64,000 nucleotides of DNA, taken from positions 186,001-250,000 of the forward strand of contig NZ_JAJTWU010000004.1 of NCBI RefSeq assembly GCF_021353265.1, read 5' to 3'. The notes beneath the pieces are model-generated. The model was not told the origin of the DNA. It did no database searches and worked only from the letters and a program-made list of their open reading frames with translations. Made by a program: the position numbers and the translations under genes. This document shows positions 1 through 10,386 of the stretch, piece by piece (position 1 is the stretch's first letter; each line of letters opens with the position of its first letter). This DNA is from Pelomonas cellulosilytica (lineage in GTDB: Bacteria > Pseudomonadota > Gammaproteobacteria > Burkholderiales > Burkholderiaceae_C).

Positions 1-1
1 T

Positions 2-1610
<1,609 letters not shown>

Positions 1611-2699
1611 TCAGACGACCACGGGCTCGGGTTCCAGCCGGATGCCGAAGCGCCCGTAGACGCTCTCCTGGATGGCCCGCGCCAGCGTGACGACTTCGGC
1701 ACCGCGCGCCTCGCCGCCTTTGTTGACCAGCACCAGCGCCTGCTTGTCGTAGACCGCCGCACCTCCCACGGCTTTGCCCTTCCATCCGCAAGCGTCGATC
1801 ATCCAGCCCGCAGCCAGCTTCACGCTGCCATCCGGCATGGGGTAGTGCACGATGCCCGGGTCGCGGCCGATGATGTCGCGGCATTGCTCGGCCGTGACGA
1901 CGGGGTTCTTGAAGAAGCTGCCGGCGTTGCCGATGACTGCCGGGTCGGGCAGCTTGGCGCGGCGGATGGCGCAGACCCAGTCGAAGATCTGCCGCGGCGT
2001 CGGATGGGTGACGCCCGTCTCGGCCATCTTGCGCTCGATCTCCAGGTAGCCCAGCACCGGCTGCCAGGGCCGCGGCAGCCGGAAGCGCACGCGCGTGATG
2101 ACGCTCTTGCCAGCCAGACCGCCAAAGCCGCTGTGCTTGAAGACACTGTCGCGGTAGCCGAAGCGGCAGACCTCGGCCGGCAGCAGCGCAGGCCGGCCAG
2201 TGACGAGATCCATCGCCTCCACTGCTTCCAGCCGGTCCTTGACCTCAATGCCGTAGGCACCGACGTTCTGCACCGGCGACGCCCCCACGGTGCCGGGGAT
2301 CAACGCCATGTTCTCCAGCCCGGGGAAGCCCTGTTCCAGCGTCCAGCAGACCAGGTCGTGCCAGACGACGCCCGCGCCGGCCTCGACGATCCAGGCGTCG
2401 TCGCGCGTTTCCAGCAGCCGGATGCCGGGGATCTCCACCTTCAGCACGACCGCTTCCACATCCTTCGTCAGCACGAGGTTGCTGCCGCCGCCCAGCACGA
2501 ACTTCGGCGCGCGGCCCAGTTCCGGGTGGTCCACGACGCGGCGCACGTCGGCCGCCTCACGGATTCGCACCAGCCGGCGCGCCACGGCAGGCAGGCCGAA
2601 GGTGTTGTAGGGCCTGAGATTGACGTCCTCCTCGATGCGAAGGGAAATCGGCACACCTGCGGGCACTGCGTTCGAGGGGGACTCTGAGGGCATGGACAT
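1611..2699 (-). CDS. murB: UDP-N-acetylenolpyruvoylglucosamine reductase
   Basis: FAD- and NADPH-dependent reductase that makes UDP-N-acetylmuramic acid in cytoplasmic peptidoglycan precursor synthesis. The 362-residue protein has the FAD-binding half ([35 protein letters not shown]) and the MurB C-terminal domain, with the catalytic serine in [12 protein letters not shown] and the glutamate near the end in LEPEPVVV. Length suits the type I enzyme. Two start codons two residues apart (MSMP) are possible. It diverges from yajQ over 71 bases. Downstream it runs into the ligase remnant, so its 3' flank has been rearranged or is decaying. Confidence 0.96.
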   Translation of the reverse strand: MSMPSESPSNAVPAGVPISLRIEEDVNLRPYNTFGLPAVARRLVRIREAADVRRVVDHPELGRAPKFVLGGGSNLVLTKDVEAVVLKVEIPGIRLLETRDDAWIVEAGAGVVWHDLVCWTLEQGFPGLENMALIPGTVGASPVQNVGAYGIEVKDRLEAVEAMDLVTGRPALLPAEVCRFGYRDSVFKHSGFGGLAGKSVITRVRFRLPRPWQPVLGYLEIERKMAETGVTHPTPRQIFDWVCAIRRAKLPDPAVIGNAGSFFKNPVVTAEQCRDIIGRDPGIVHYPMPDGSVKLAAGWMIDACGWKGKAVGGAAVYDKQALVLVNKGGEARGAEVVTLARAIQESVYGRFGIRLEPEPVVV

Positions 2700-2770
2700 G
2701 GGACACTTTTAGGTGTTGCGCGGCGCGCAAGCCGCAAAATTTTCGCAGACGCACAGACCGACCACTCCAA

Positions 2771-3265
2771 ATGCCCAGCTTCGATACCGTCCTCGAACCC
2801 GACCACGTCAAGATCCGCAACGGCGTGGACAACGCCATCAAGGAGATTGGCACCCGTTTCGACTTCAAGGGCACCGGCGCCAAGGTCGAGCTCAAGGAGA
2901 AGGACAAGGAGATCCACGCGACCGGCGACAGCGAGTTCCAGCTGGAGCAGATCGAGGCCGTGCTGTACGGCAAGCTGACCAAGCAGGACGTCGTCATCAG
3001 CTTCCTCGACAAGGCCGAGAAGGTCGACAAGCTCGGCGGCGACAAGGTGCGCCAGGTCTACAAGATCAAGGAAGGCATCGAGGCCGCCCTGGCAAAGAAG
3101 ATCGTGACTTCGCTCAAGGAGAGCAAGCTCAAGGTCCAGGCCAGCATCCAAGGAGACACGGTGCGCGTGACGGGCAAGAACCGCGACGACCTGCAGGTGG
3201 CAATCGCCCACCTGAAGAAGAGCTTCAGCGATACGCCGCTGAACTACAACAACTTCCGCGACTGA
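2771..3265 (+). CDS. yajQ: YajQ family nucleotide-binding protein (UPF0234)
   Basis: Small cytoplasmic protein of 164 residues. In some relatives YajQ-type proteins bind cyclic di-GMP and affect virulence or biofilm genes; in others the role is unknown. The N-terminus [20 protein letters not shown], the central [18 protein letters not shown] and the end [10 protein letters not shown] are hallmarks of the family, and length is normal. A retropepsin-like protease gene starts two bases after the stop, so the two are probably co-transcribed. Charged, lysine-rich composition and no signal peptide agree with a cytoplasmic place. Confidence 0.93.
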   Translation: MPSFDTVLEPDHVKIRNGVDNAIKEIGTRFDFKGTGAKVELKEKDKEIHATGDSEFQLEQIEAVLYGKLTKQDVVISFLDKAEKVDKLGGDKVRQVYKIKEGIEAALAKKIVTSLKESKLKVQASIQGDTVRVTGKNRDDLQVAIAHLKKSFSDTPLNYNNFRD

Positions 3266-3267
3266 TC

Positions 3268-3912
3268 ATGCATCGCCGCGCCTGCCTGTTCCTGCTGCCG
3301 GCACTCGGGGCAGCCATCGCGCAGCCGGCGCCGACGCAGGTGCAGCTCAACGGCATGCTGGGTTCGCGCGCCGCGCTGCTCATCATCGACGGCGAGCCGC
3401 GCACGCTGGAGGTGGGCGCCTCGGCCCGCGGCGTGCGCCTTGTGGCGCTGGAGGGCGACCATGCCGTCATCGAGGTGGCCGGCCGTCGCCAGAGCCTGGC
3501 GCTCGGCACCTCTCCCGCACGGCTGGCACCCGCGGGGCCGACCGTGCGCCAGATCGTCATGACCGCTGGCCCCGGCGGTCATTTCACGACGAGCGGTTTG
3601 ATCAACGGCCAGACCACCAGCTTCTTGCTCGACACCGGCGCCACCAGCGTCGCGATCAGCCAGATCGAGGCCGAGCGGCTTGGCCTGCGCTACGCCAACG
3701 GTCGGCGCGTCATGACGCAGACGGCCAACGGTGCCGTGCCGGCCTACATGATCCAGCTGATGAGCATCCGCATCGGCGAGGTCGAAGTCCGCGACGTGAC
3801 CGCCATCGTCATCCCCGGCCAGATGAACCATGTCCTACTCGGCAACAGCTTCCTGAGCCGTTTCCAGATGCGGCGCGAGAACGATGTCATGACCCTGGAC
3901 TTGCGCTACTGA
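3268..3912 (+). CDS. Retropepsin-like aspartic protease, clan AA (TIGR02281 type)
   Basis: Exported protein of 214 residues with an N-terminal signal peptide (MHRRACLFLLPALGAAIAQP). The active-site motif FLLDTGATSVAIS near residue 120 is the single D-T/S-G of clan AA proteases, which act as dimers. A second conserved patch, MNHVLLGNSFLSRFQ, forms the flap/C-terminal element. An N-terminal beta-rich portion precedes the protease domain. I chose the ATG two bases after the yajQ stop because it gives a complete signal peptide; the frame is open further upstream inside yajQ, but that part is a shadow. Substrate unknown; a periplasmic processing or quality-control protease is an inference. Confidence 0.87.
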   Translation: MHRRACLFLLPALGAAIAQPAPTQVQLNGMLGSRAALLIIDGEPRTLEVGASARGVRLVALEGDHAVIEVAGRRQSLALGTSPARLAPAGPTVRQIVMTAGPGGHFTTSGLINGQTTSFLLDTGATSVAISQIEAERLGLRYANGRRVMTQTANGAVPAYMIQLMSIRIGEVEVRDVTAIVIPGQMNHVLLGNSFLSRFQMRRENDVMTLDLRY

Positions 3913-3966
3913 TCAACGTGGGGGCGTTCTGCAAGAATTCGGCGCCTTCCCAGCCGGCCCGCCTCG

Positions 3967-6792
3967 ATGACACGTCCCTCCGCCTCGTTCTCCGGCCTGC
4001 TGGCCGCCCTGCTGATTGCCGCCGCACCGCTGGCCGGGGCGGCCGAGGATGGCGCCACCAAAGCCTCGCGCTTCTACGAAGACGCGTTGCAGCGCTACGA
4101 GAAGCACGATGTCGCTGGCGCCATCATCCAGCTGAAGAACGCGCTGCAGGCCGACAAGACGCAGTTGCCGGTGCATGTACTGCTCGGCAAGGCCTTGCTC
4201 GCCGACAGCCAGCCGTCGGCCGCGGAGTTCCAGCTCGGTGAGGCGATCCGCCTAGGCGTCAACCGCGCCGAGGTCGTCGTTCCGCTGGCCATGGCGCTGA
4301 ATGCGCAGGGCAAGCAGACGCAGACGCTGGAAGACCCTCGCCTGCAGCCCGCCGGCCTGCCGCCCGGCGTCCAGCAGCAGCTGTTGCTGGAGCGCGCCTT
4401 GGCCCAGTCCGACATGGGCGACACCAAGGCGGCGCTGGCCACGGTGATGGACGCGCGCGCCGTCAACCCCAACGACGCCAACGCCTGGGTGGCCGAAGTG
4501 CCGCTGCGGCTGCGCAACCGACAGTTCGCTGAAGCCACAGCCGCCGCGGACCAGGCGCTCAAGCTGGCGCCCGACAACGGTGAGGCGCTCTACCAGAAGG
4601 CGTCGATCTACCACGCCAATGGCCAGGCCACCCAGGCCCTGGCCGGCTACGAGCGCGCTATCAAGGCTCAGCCGCGGCATGCCGAAGCCCACCTTGCCCG
4701 CGCCGGCCTGCTCGTCGACCTCAATCGCGACGCGGACGCGCTGGCCGAGGTCAACGAGCTGCAGCGCCTCAAGCCCAACGACCCGCGCGGCGCCTACCTG
4801 CGCGCCGTGCTGGCCGAGCGCGCCGGCGACCTGCCGGCGTCCAAGGCGGCGCTCAAGCGCATCACCGAGTTGCTGGACCCGGTGCCCATCGAGTTCATCC
4901 GCTACCGCACCCAGCTGCTGATGCTCAACGGCCTGGCGCATTACAGCCTGGGCGAGATGGAAAAGGCCAAGCCCTTCCTCGAACTCGCTTCGCGGCAGCA
5001 GCCCGGCAGCCCGTTGACCAAGCTGCTGGCGCAGATCGCACTCGCCGAACCGAATGTGAACCGTGCGGTCGAACTTCTGGAAGCCTACGTCAAGGCGCGC
5101 CCCGGCGACGGCCAGGCCCTACTGATGCTGGCCAACGCCCACATGCGCCAGGGCCGCCATGCCCGCGCCACGCAGTTGATGCAGGACGCCCTGAAGGCCA
5201 AGGACGCCCCGGAGTACCGCACGGCGCTGGGGCTGTCGCTGCTGCAGTCCGGCCAGGCCTCCATGGCAGAAGACCAGCTCGCAAAGGCCTACAAGGCCGA
5301 CCCGCGCCAGACCTACGCGGGTCTGGCGCTCGTCACCGTGCAGTTGCGCGCCAATCAGCCGGCCAAGGCCCTGGCAGTGGCCGACTCGCTGGCGCGCGCC
5401 AATCCGGACAACCCGACCGTTGTCATGGTGCAAGCCTATGCCAAGGCCCAGGCAAAGGACTACGCCGGCGCCCGCGCCGGCTATGAGAAGGCCCTGAAGC
5501 TCGACCCCGGCCAGCTTGAAGCTCAGCTGGGCCTGGCCCGCCTGGATGCCCTCTCCGGCAACTACGACGCCGCGGAGAAGCGGCTTCGCGCCGCACTGAA
5601 GAACGACGAGCGCAACGTCGACCTGCTGTTCGAGCTGGCTGTCGTCAACGAGCTGCGCGGCAAGGACGACGAAGCGCTGAAATGGCTGGACAGCGCCGCT
5701 TCCGCTAGCGGCCCCCGTGAGACACGCATCAATTTCGCGCTCGTCGCCTGGCACCTGCGAAAGGGCCAGCCGGCGCGAGCGATGGAGGCGGCCAAGGTGC
5801 TGTTGTCCAAGACGCCGGAGGACGCCGACGCGCTGCAGGCCTACGCCGCGGCGCAGCTGGCCAACGGCGATGCCCCCGGCGCGCGGACCAGCCTCACTAA
5901 CGCATCGCGCCGCGCTGCGTTCGACACGCCTCGCCTCGTGGAAGTCGCCCGTCTGCAAGTGCAGGCGCAGGACCTCAAGGGCGCCGCCTACTCGCTGGAG
6001 AAGGCCCTCAGCGGCACGCCCGACGATCCGGCATCGCTGGCCATGTCCTCCAGCGTCGAGCTGGCCCAGGGGAATCTGGCGTCGGCGGAGCAGCGCGCCC
6101 AGCAGGTGATCAATGCCAATCCCAAGTCAGCGCTTGGCTACAACCTGCTCGCCGAAGTGGCGCTGCGCCGCGGCCAGGGCGCTGCGGCGGTCGATTCGCT
6201 GCGCAAGGCGCACGACATCGACAAGTCGTCCACGACGCTGACGCGGCTGATGCGCGTCCAGGCCGCGCAGGGAAACGCCGCCGCACAAAAGGTGGCCACC
6301 GATCTGGGCGAGGCCTGGCTGCGCAAGGCGCCGGGCGACGTAGCCGTTCGCAATGCGCTGGCCGAGCTGCTGGTGCGCGCGCATGACTTCGCCGGCGCCC
6401 GCCGGCAGTACGAAACGCTGCTGAAAGGCCGGCCCGACAACGGTGAGGCATTGAACAACCTGGCCAACGTCCTCCTCGAGCTGAAGGACGCGACCGGCGC
6501 CGCCGACACCGCCGAGCAGGCGCTGAAGACGGCCCCCCGCAATCCGGTGTTCCTCGACACCACCGGCTGGGCCAGCCATCAAGCCGGACGCTCCGACCGT
6601 GCCTTGCAGCTGCTGCGCGACGCCCGCCTGCGCGCACCGGACAACCCGGACATCCGCTACCACCTCGCCGCGGTGCTGGCGCATGCAGGGCGCAAGGCGG
6701 AAGCGCGGGAAGAGCTGAATGCTGCACTGCGCAACGGTGCGACATTCGCCACGGCCGCCGACGCCAAGCAGCTGCTCGCGACCCTCAACTGA
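3967..6792 (+). CDS. prsT: PEP-CTERM system TPR-repeat protein PrsT
   Basis: Large exported TPR protein (941 residues) matching PrsT, a factor that co-occurs with exosortase/PEP-CTERM sorting and exopolysaccharide export. After the signal peptide (SGLLAALLIAAAPLAGAAED) the protein is almost entirely tandem 34-residue TPR units, for example ALYQKASIYHANGQATQALA and ALNNLANVLLELKDATGAA. PrsT is usually called a lipoprotein, yet there is no cysteine in the signal region, so this one is probably soluble periplasmic or held by other means. No exosortase gene is in the window. A PEP-CTERM substrate gene follows 169 bases downstream, supporting the assignment. Confidence 0.88.
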   Translation: MTRPSASFSGLLAALLIAAAPLAGAAEDGATKASRFYEDALQRYEKHDVAGAIIQLKNALQADKTQLPVHVLLGKALLADSQPSAAEFQLGEAIRLGVNRAEVVVPLAMALNAQGKQTQTLEDPRLQPAGLPPGVQQQLLLERALAQSDMGDTKAALATVMDARAVNPNDANAWVAEVPLRLRNRQFAEATAAADQALKLAPDNGEALYQKASIYHANGQATQALAGYERAIKAQPRHAEAHLARAGLLVDLNRDADALAEVNELQRLKPNDPRGAYLRAVLAERAGDLPASKAALKRITELLDPVPIEFIRYRTQLLMLNGLAHYSLGEMEKAKPFLELASRQQPGSPLTKLLAQIALAEPNVNRAVELLEAYVKARPGDGQALLMLANAHMRQGRHARATQLMQDALKAKDAPEYRTALGLSLLQSGQASMAEDQLAKAYKADPRQTYAGLALVTVQLRANQPAKALAVADSLARANPDNPTVVMVQAYAKAQAKDYAGARAGYEKALKLDPGQLEAQLGLARLDALSGNYDAAEKRLRAALKNDERNVDLLFELAVVNELRGKDDEALKWLDSAASASGPRETRINFALVAWHLRKGQPARAMEAAKVLLSKTPEDADALQAYAAAQLANGDAPGARTSLTNASRRAAFDTPRLVEVARLQVQAQDLKGAAYSLEKALSGTPDDPASLAMSSSVELAQGNLASAEQRAQQVINANPKSALGYNLLAEVALRRGQGAAAVDSLRKAHDIDKSSTTLTRLMRVQAAQGNAAAQKVATDLGEAWLRKAPGDVAVRNALAELLVRAHDFAGARRQYETLLKGRPDNGEALNNLANVLLELKDATGAADTAEQALKTAPRNPVFLDTTGWASHQAGRSDRALQLLRDARLRAPDNPDIRYHLAAVLAHAGRKAEAREELNAALRNGATFATAADAKQLLATLN

Positions 6793-6807
6793 GGGGGCTC
6801 GGGTCAC

Positions 6808-6835
6808 TTGGCGGCGTGTCGGTCGTTCTTACAAT
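6808..6835 (+). promoter_or_regulatory. Candidate sigma70 promoter for the PEP-CTERM gene
   Basis: TTGGCG (4 of 6 match to the -35 consensus), 16 bases, then TACAAT (5 of 6 to the -10). It lies in the 169-base gap after prsT and would give a leader of about 120 bases before the PEP-CTERM start. Inferred from sequence only. Confidence 0.42.
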
Positions 6836-6961
6836 TTGGTGCATCGAGGCGGGGCATGAATTGCAACTCCTTGTGCGGCAAAGAGTTTCGTCGCTGGCAT
6901 CAGCTTTGCTAATAAGTTGCCGGAGACTTCCGCCGCCCGGCGACCGAACAAAGGAACAACG

Positions 6962-7876
6962 ATGAAGATTCAAAACATCCGCTGGAGCTTGATGGCCCTG
7001 GGCACCTGCGCCGCACTGCTGTCGACGAGCGCCCACGCGGTGTGGACCTTCGATCAGACCAATGTCACCAACCTCGCGGGCACCAACGGCGGCGACCCGA
7101 CGCTGTCGCTGAGCGGGGTCTACACCACCAACAACACGTCGACCGGCGCCGTCAACGGCAATTGGACGGCTGCGTCGCTGAGCTGGTATCAGTACAACGG
7201 CCAGGGCATGAGCTCGGACGGCAGCCAGACGCCCAACCATGCGCTGGACAACAACGGCAACACCGAAGCCGTGCTGCTGAAATTCGGCGCCAGCACCGTG
7301 CTGACCAGCATCGGCCTGGGCTACACGTCCAACGGCACCTGCTACAACTCGACAACCAAGGCCTCCAAGACGTTGGCCAATGACCAGAGCTGTTCTAGCC
7401 TGGGCAGCGGCTGGTCGCTGGTGCAGAACGGCCAGACGCAGGTCGACGTCTCCCTGTTCCGCTGGACCGGAACCGGCACGCCTACGGGCAATCCGACGCC
7501 GCTGGTCGGCCAATCCTCCACCGCGATGGCGGGCTGGGAGCTGGTCGGCAACTACGGCGACATGGTCACCGACACGAGCAATCCGTACAACTTGGTCAAT
7601 TCATCCGGCAAGACGTCGAGCTGGTGGCTGATCAGTGCCTACAACTCGGGCTTCAGCCAGACGGCTTCCGAATCGCGAGGCAGCCTGGACAACGGCGGCG
7701 ACTACTTCAAGCTGTACTCCGTGGCCGGCACCAAGTGCACCAGCACCGTCGACTCCAAGGGCGTCTGCGGCGGCACGACGTCCAAGACGCCCGAGCCTGC
7801 CACGCTGGCGCTGACCAGCGTCGCGCTGCTGGGTGTCGCCGGCCTGCGCCGTCGCCAGGTGAAGGCCAGCGCCTGA
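6962..7876 (+). CDS. PEP-CTERM sorting domain protein
   Basis: Exported surface protein of 304 residues with a signal peptide (WSLMALGTCAALLSTSAHA) and a classic C-terminal sorting tag: TPEP, a hydrophobic segment ATLALTSVALLGVAGL, then RRRQVK. Exosortase cleaves such tags and the protein goes to the outer surface or extracellular matrix. The middle is rich in Asn, Thr, Ser and Gly, with few charged residues and several cysteines (GTCYNS, QSCSSLG, TKCTS, GVCGG), suggesting disulfides and possible glycosylation. I use the ATG after AAAGGAAC; the open frame begins earlier without a good start. Function of the mature part is unknown. It follows prsT. Confidence 0.9.
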   Translation: MKIQNIRWSLMALGTCAALLSTSAHAVWTFDQTNVTNLAGTNGGDPTLSLSGVYTTNNTSTGAVNGNWTAASLSWYQYNGQGMSSDGSQTPNHALDNNGNTEAVLLKFGASTVLTSIGLGYTSNGTCYNSTTKASKTLANDQSCSSLGSGWSLVQNGQTQVDVSLFRWTGTGTPTGNPTPLVGQSSTAMAGWELVGNYGDMVTDTSNPYNLVNSSGKTSSWWLISAYNSGFSQTASESRGSLDNGGDYFKLYSVAGTKCTSTVDSKGVCGGTTSKTPEPATLALTSVALLGVAGLRRRQVKASA

Positions 7877-7894
7877 TCCGGCATACCGTCCCAC

Positions 7895-7927
7895 AAGAAG
7901 GCACTCCTCGGAGTGCCTTCTTGCTTT
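7895..7927 (+). terminator. Intrinsic terminator after PEP-CTERM gene
   Basis: Perfect 13-bp inverted repeat (AAGAAGGCACTCC / GGAGTGCCTTCTT) separated by two bases, followed by GCTTTT, 18 bases after the stop codon. Confidence 0.8.
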
Positions 7928-8024
7928 TCGGCCCGCGGCTCGAGAGAAGGCGACGCACCTGCGCCAGACGCACCGCCGGATGCGGGACACTCCCGGGTTG
8001 TTCGCCCGACCATGGAGGTTGCCG

Positions 8025-8567
8025 ATGAAATTCCCCGTTGTGCTGCTAGTCGCCGGCCTGGCCGGTGCTGCGCAGGCCCAGACGATGAAGCCCGGACTCT
8101 GGGAGTTCAAGCAGACGCCCCAGCTCGACGCCGCCCACCAGGCGCAGATGGCCCAGGCCCAGAAGGCCATGGAGAACATGCCGCCCGATCAGCGCAAGCT
8201 GATGGAACAGATGATGGCCCAGCGGGGCGTCAGCGTGAACATGAACGGCGGCACGCTCTCGGTCCGGACCTGCGTCACGAAGGAACAAGCCGAACGCAAC
8301 ATCGCGCCGATGACCAACCAGGGCAACTGCACGCAGGACGTCAAGCGCAGCGGCAACGTCATCCAGACCCATTTCGTCTGCACCAACCCCGCCTCCGAGG
8401 GCGACGCAACCGTCACGCTGAAAGGAAGCGAAGGCTTCACGAACGATGTGACGGTGCGGCGCCCCAGCCAGGGCAAGACCGAGACCATGCGCATCAGCGG
8501 CGAGGGCCGCTGGCTGGGCGCCGATTGCGGTGACATCCAACCCATGAAATCCCAGGTCAAGCCTTGA
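8025..8567 (+). CDS. DUF3617 family exported protein
   Basis: Periplasmic protein of 180 residues with a signal peptide (MKFPVVLLVAGLAGAAQAQ). The first mature motif, TMKPGLWEFKQTPQ, is the typical opening of DUF3617 proteins, whose role is unknown. Three cysteines follow (RTCVTKEQ, GNCTQDV, HFVCTN) and a fourth near the end (GADCGDI), pointing to disulfides. A methionine/glutamine-rich helix (residues about 35-75) is also visible. An in-frame start 45 bases upstream exists, but the ATG used here has a GGAGG ribosome site and gives a clean signal peptide. The stop overlaps the start of the next gene. Confidence 0.84.
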   Translation: MKFPVVLLVAGLAGAAQAQTMKPGLWEFKQTPQLDAAHQAQMAQAQKAMENMPPDQRKLMEQMMAQRGVSVNMNGGTLSVRTCVTKEQAERNIAPMTNQGNCTQDVKRSGNVIQTHFVCTNPASEGDATVTLKGSEGFTNDVTVRRPSQGKTETMRISGEGRWLGADCGDIQPMKSQVKP

Positions 8568-9289
8568 AGCAGCGTCTCTCCCAGATCCTGTTCAGCCAGG
8601 GCTTCGGCACTCGCCGGCTGTGTACCGGCCTTGTGTGGAACGGCGAAGTCGCTGTCAACGGCGAGATCGTCGACGACCCGGATGCGGAGTTCGAGACGGC
8701 CGGGCTGCGGTTTACCGTTGCCGGCACCGAGTGGCCCTGGTTTGACAAGGCGCTGATCCTGCTGAACAAGCCGGCCGGCTACGAGTGCTCGCAAAAGCCC
8801 AAGCACCACCCGAGCGTCATGAGCCTGCTGCCCGCGCCGCTGCGCGAGCGCGGCGTACAGCCGATCGGCCGGCTCGATGAGGACACGACCGGCTTGCTCT
8901 TGCTGACGGACGACGGCACGCTGATCCACCAGCTCACGTCGCCCAAGCACCATGTGCCCAAGGTCTACGAGGCCCGCTGCAAACACCCGCTGACGGCAGC
9001 CATGACCGAGCAGTTGCTCGCCGGTGTCGAACTGCGCGAGCCCGAAGGCAAGTTCCAGCGCCCGCCCGAGGTCAGCAAAGCCGAGGCGGCCGAGATCGTC
9101 GACGAGACGCTGCTGAGGCTGACGTTGATAGAAGGCAAGTTCCACCAGGTCAAGCGCATGGTCGCCGCAGTCGGCAACCGGGTGGAGGGCCTGCACCGGC
9201 CGCAGTTCGGCGCACTGCGTTTGCCGGATGACCTGAAGCCTGGCGAGTGGCGCTGGATCGCCAGCCCCGCCGACGTGTGGGGACAATGA
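8564..9289 (+). CDS. RsuA-family rRNA pseudouridine synthase (16S U516-type)
   Basis: Isomerises a specific uridine in rRNA to pseudouridine; the sequence is closest to the RsuA branch acting on 16S U516. An S4-like RNA-binding part opens the protein (LSQILFSQGFGTRRLC), then KALILLNKPAGYECS and the catalytic block IGRLDEDTTGLLLLTDDG with the nucleophile Asp105. The motif EGKFHQVKRMVAAVGN near the end is also conserved. Length 241 is normal. The start appears to be TTG sharing bases with the preceding stop (TTGA), implying translational coupling. The precise uridine modified is inferred, not shown. Confidence 0.88.
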   Translation: MKQRLSQILFSQGFGTRRLCTGLVWNGEVAVNGEIVDDPDAEFETAGLRFTVAGTEWPWFDKALILLNKPAGYECSQKPKHHPSVMSLLPAPLRERGVQPIGRLDEDTTGLLLLTDDGTLIHQLTSPKHHVPKVYEARCKHPLTAAMTEQLLAGVELREPEGKFQRPPEVSKAEAAEIVDETLLRLTLIEGKFHQVKRMVAAVGNRVEGLHRPQFGALRLPDDLKPGEWRWIASPADVWGQ

Positions 9290-9294
9290 GGTCC

Positions 9295-10311
9295 ATGCGA
9301 GTTTTTAGAGGCTTCCACCATCCGGGTATAGCGCCCGCATGCGCGCTGACCATCGGCAACTTCGATGGCGTGCACCGCGGCCATCAGGCCATGCTGGCGC
9401 TGTTGCAGTCCGAGGCTCGCCACCGCGGCCTGCCGACCTGCGTACTGACGTTCGAGCCGCATCCGCGCGACTTCTTCGCCGCCAAGTCCGGCAAGCGGGA
9501 ACTGGCGCCATCCCGGATCGCCACGCTGCGGGACAAGCTCGGCGAGTTGGAGCGTTGCGGCATCGACCAGGTCGTCATCCTGCGCTTCGACGAGACACTC
9601 GCCGGCCTGCCACCGCAGGACTTCATCGGCCAGGTGCTCGTCGAAGGCCTGGGCGCCCGGTACGTGCTGGTCGGTGACGACTTCCGCTTCGGCGCGAAGC
9701 GCCAGGGCGACTACGCGACGCTGGACGCCGCCGGCCGCGCCCGCGGCTTCGACGTGGCCCGCATGATGAGCTATGAGGTCCACGGCCTGCGCGTCAGCAG
9801 CTCCGCGGTGCGTGAGGCGCTCGCACGCGGAGACATGGCGGCCGCGGCCCGGCTGCTGGGTCGCCCTTACACGATCTCCGGCCACGTCACGCACGGGCGC
9901 AAGCTCGGCCGGCAGCTCGGCGAGAGCACGCCCGGCGCAGCAGACGGCTTCCGCACGCTCAACCTGCGTTTCGGCCACGACAAGCCCGCCGCCCACGGCA
10001 TCTTCGCGGTGCTCGTCCACGGCCTGGCGCCCGAGCCGCTGCCGGGCGTGGCCAGCCTCGGTAACAGACCCACCGTCGAAGACGCCGGGCGCGTGCTGCT
10101 GGAGGTGCATTGCCTGGCCTGGCACCTGGGGGCCGAGGGGGGCTACGGTAAACTCGCCCACGTGGAACTGCTGCACAAAATCCGCGACGAAGCCAAGTAC
10201 GACGGGCTGGAGGCGCTCACCGCCGCCATCGCTGCCGACACTGCGGCAGCACGCGCCTTCCTGGCCACCCACGCCAAGGTCAGCCGCCAGACCACGCGCG
10301 ACCGAATTTGA
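9295..10311 (+). CDS. ribF: Bifunctional riboflavin kinase / FAD synthetase
   Basis: Converts riboflavin to FMN and FMN to FAD. The N-terminal nucleotidyltransferase domain shows CALTIGNFDGVHRGHQAML (HxGH-like motif), VGDDFRFGAKRQGD and SYEVHGLRVSSSAVRE. The C-terminal riboflavin kinase domain has ISGHVTHGRKLGRQLG, VASLGNRPTVEDAG and HKIRDEAKYDGLEAL. Length about 338 residues. Two starts nine bases apart are possible; the upstream ATG overlaps the previous stop as ATGA and has GGGGA before it. I prefer MRVFRGFHH by family similarity. It sits just before ileS and lspA, a common order in betaproteobacteria. Confidence 0.95.
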   Translation: MRVFRGFHHPGIAPACALTIGNFDGVHRGHQAMLALLQSEARHRGLPTCVLTFEPHPRDFFAAKSGKRELAPSRIATLRDKLGELERCGIDQVVILRFDETLAGLPPQDFIGQVLVEGLGARYVLVGDDFRFGAKRQGDYATLDAAGRARGFDVARMMSYEVHGLRVSSSAVREALARGDMAAAARLLGRPYTISGHVTHGRKLGRQLGESTPGAADGFRTLNLRFGHDKPAAHGIFAVLVHGLAPEPLPGVASLGNRPTVEDAGRVLLEVHCLAWHLGAEGGYGKLAHVELLHKIRDEAKYDGLEALTAAIAADTAAARAFLATHAKVSRQTTRDRI

Positions 10312-10386
10312 AGCGGCGCCCCCCGCCGCTCTTCGCTCCGCCCTCCCCGCTTCCGAACCGCCAGACCTTCCGTCTGGCCGCACGCC

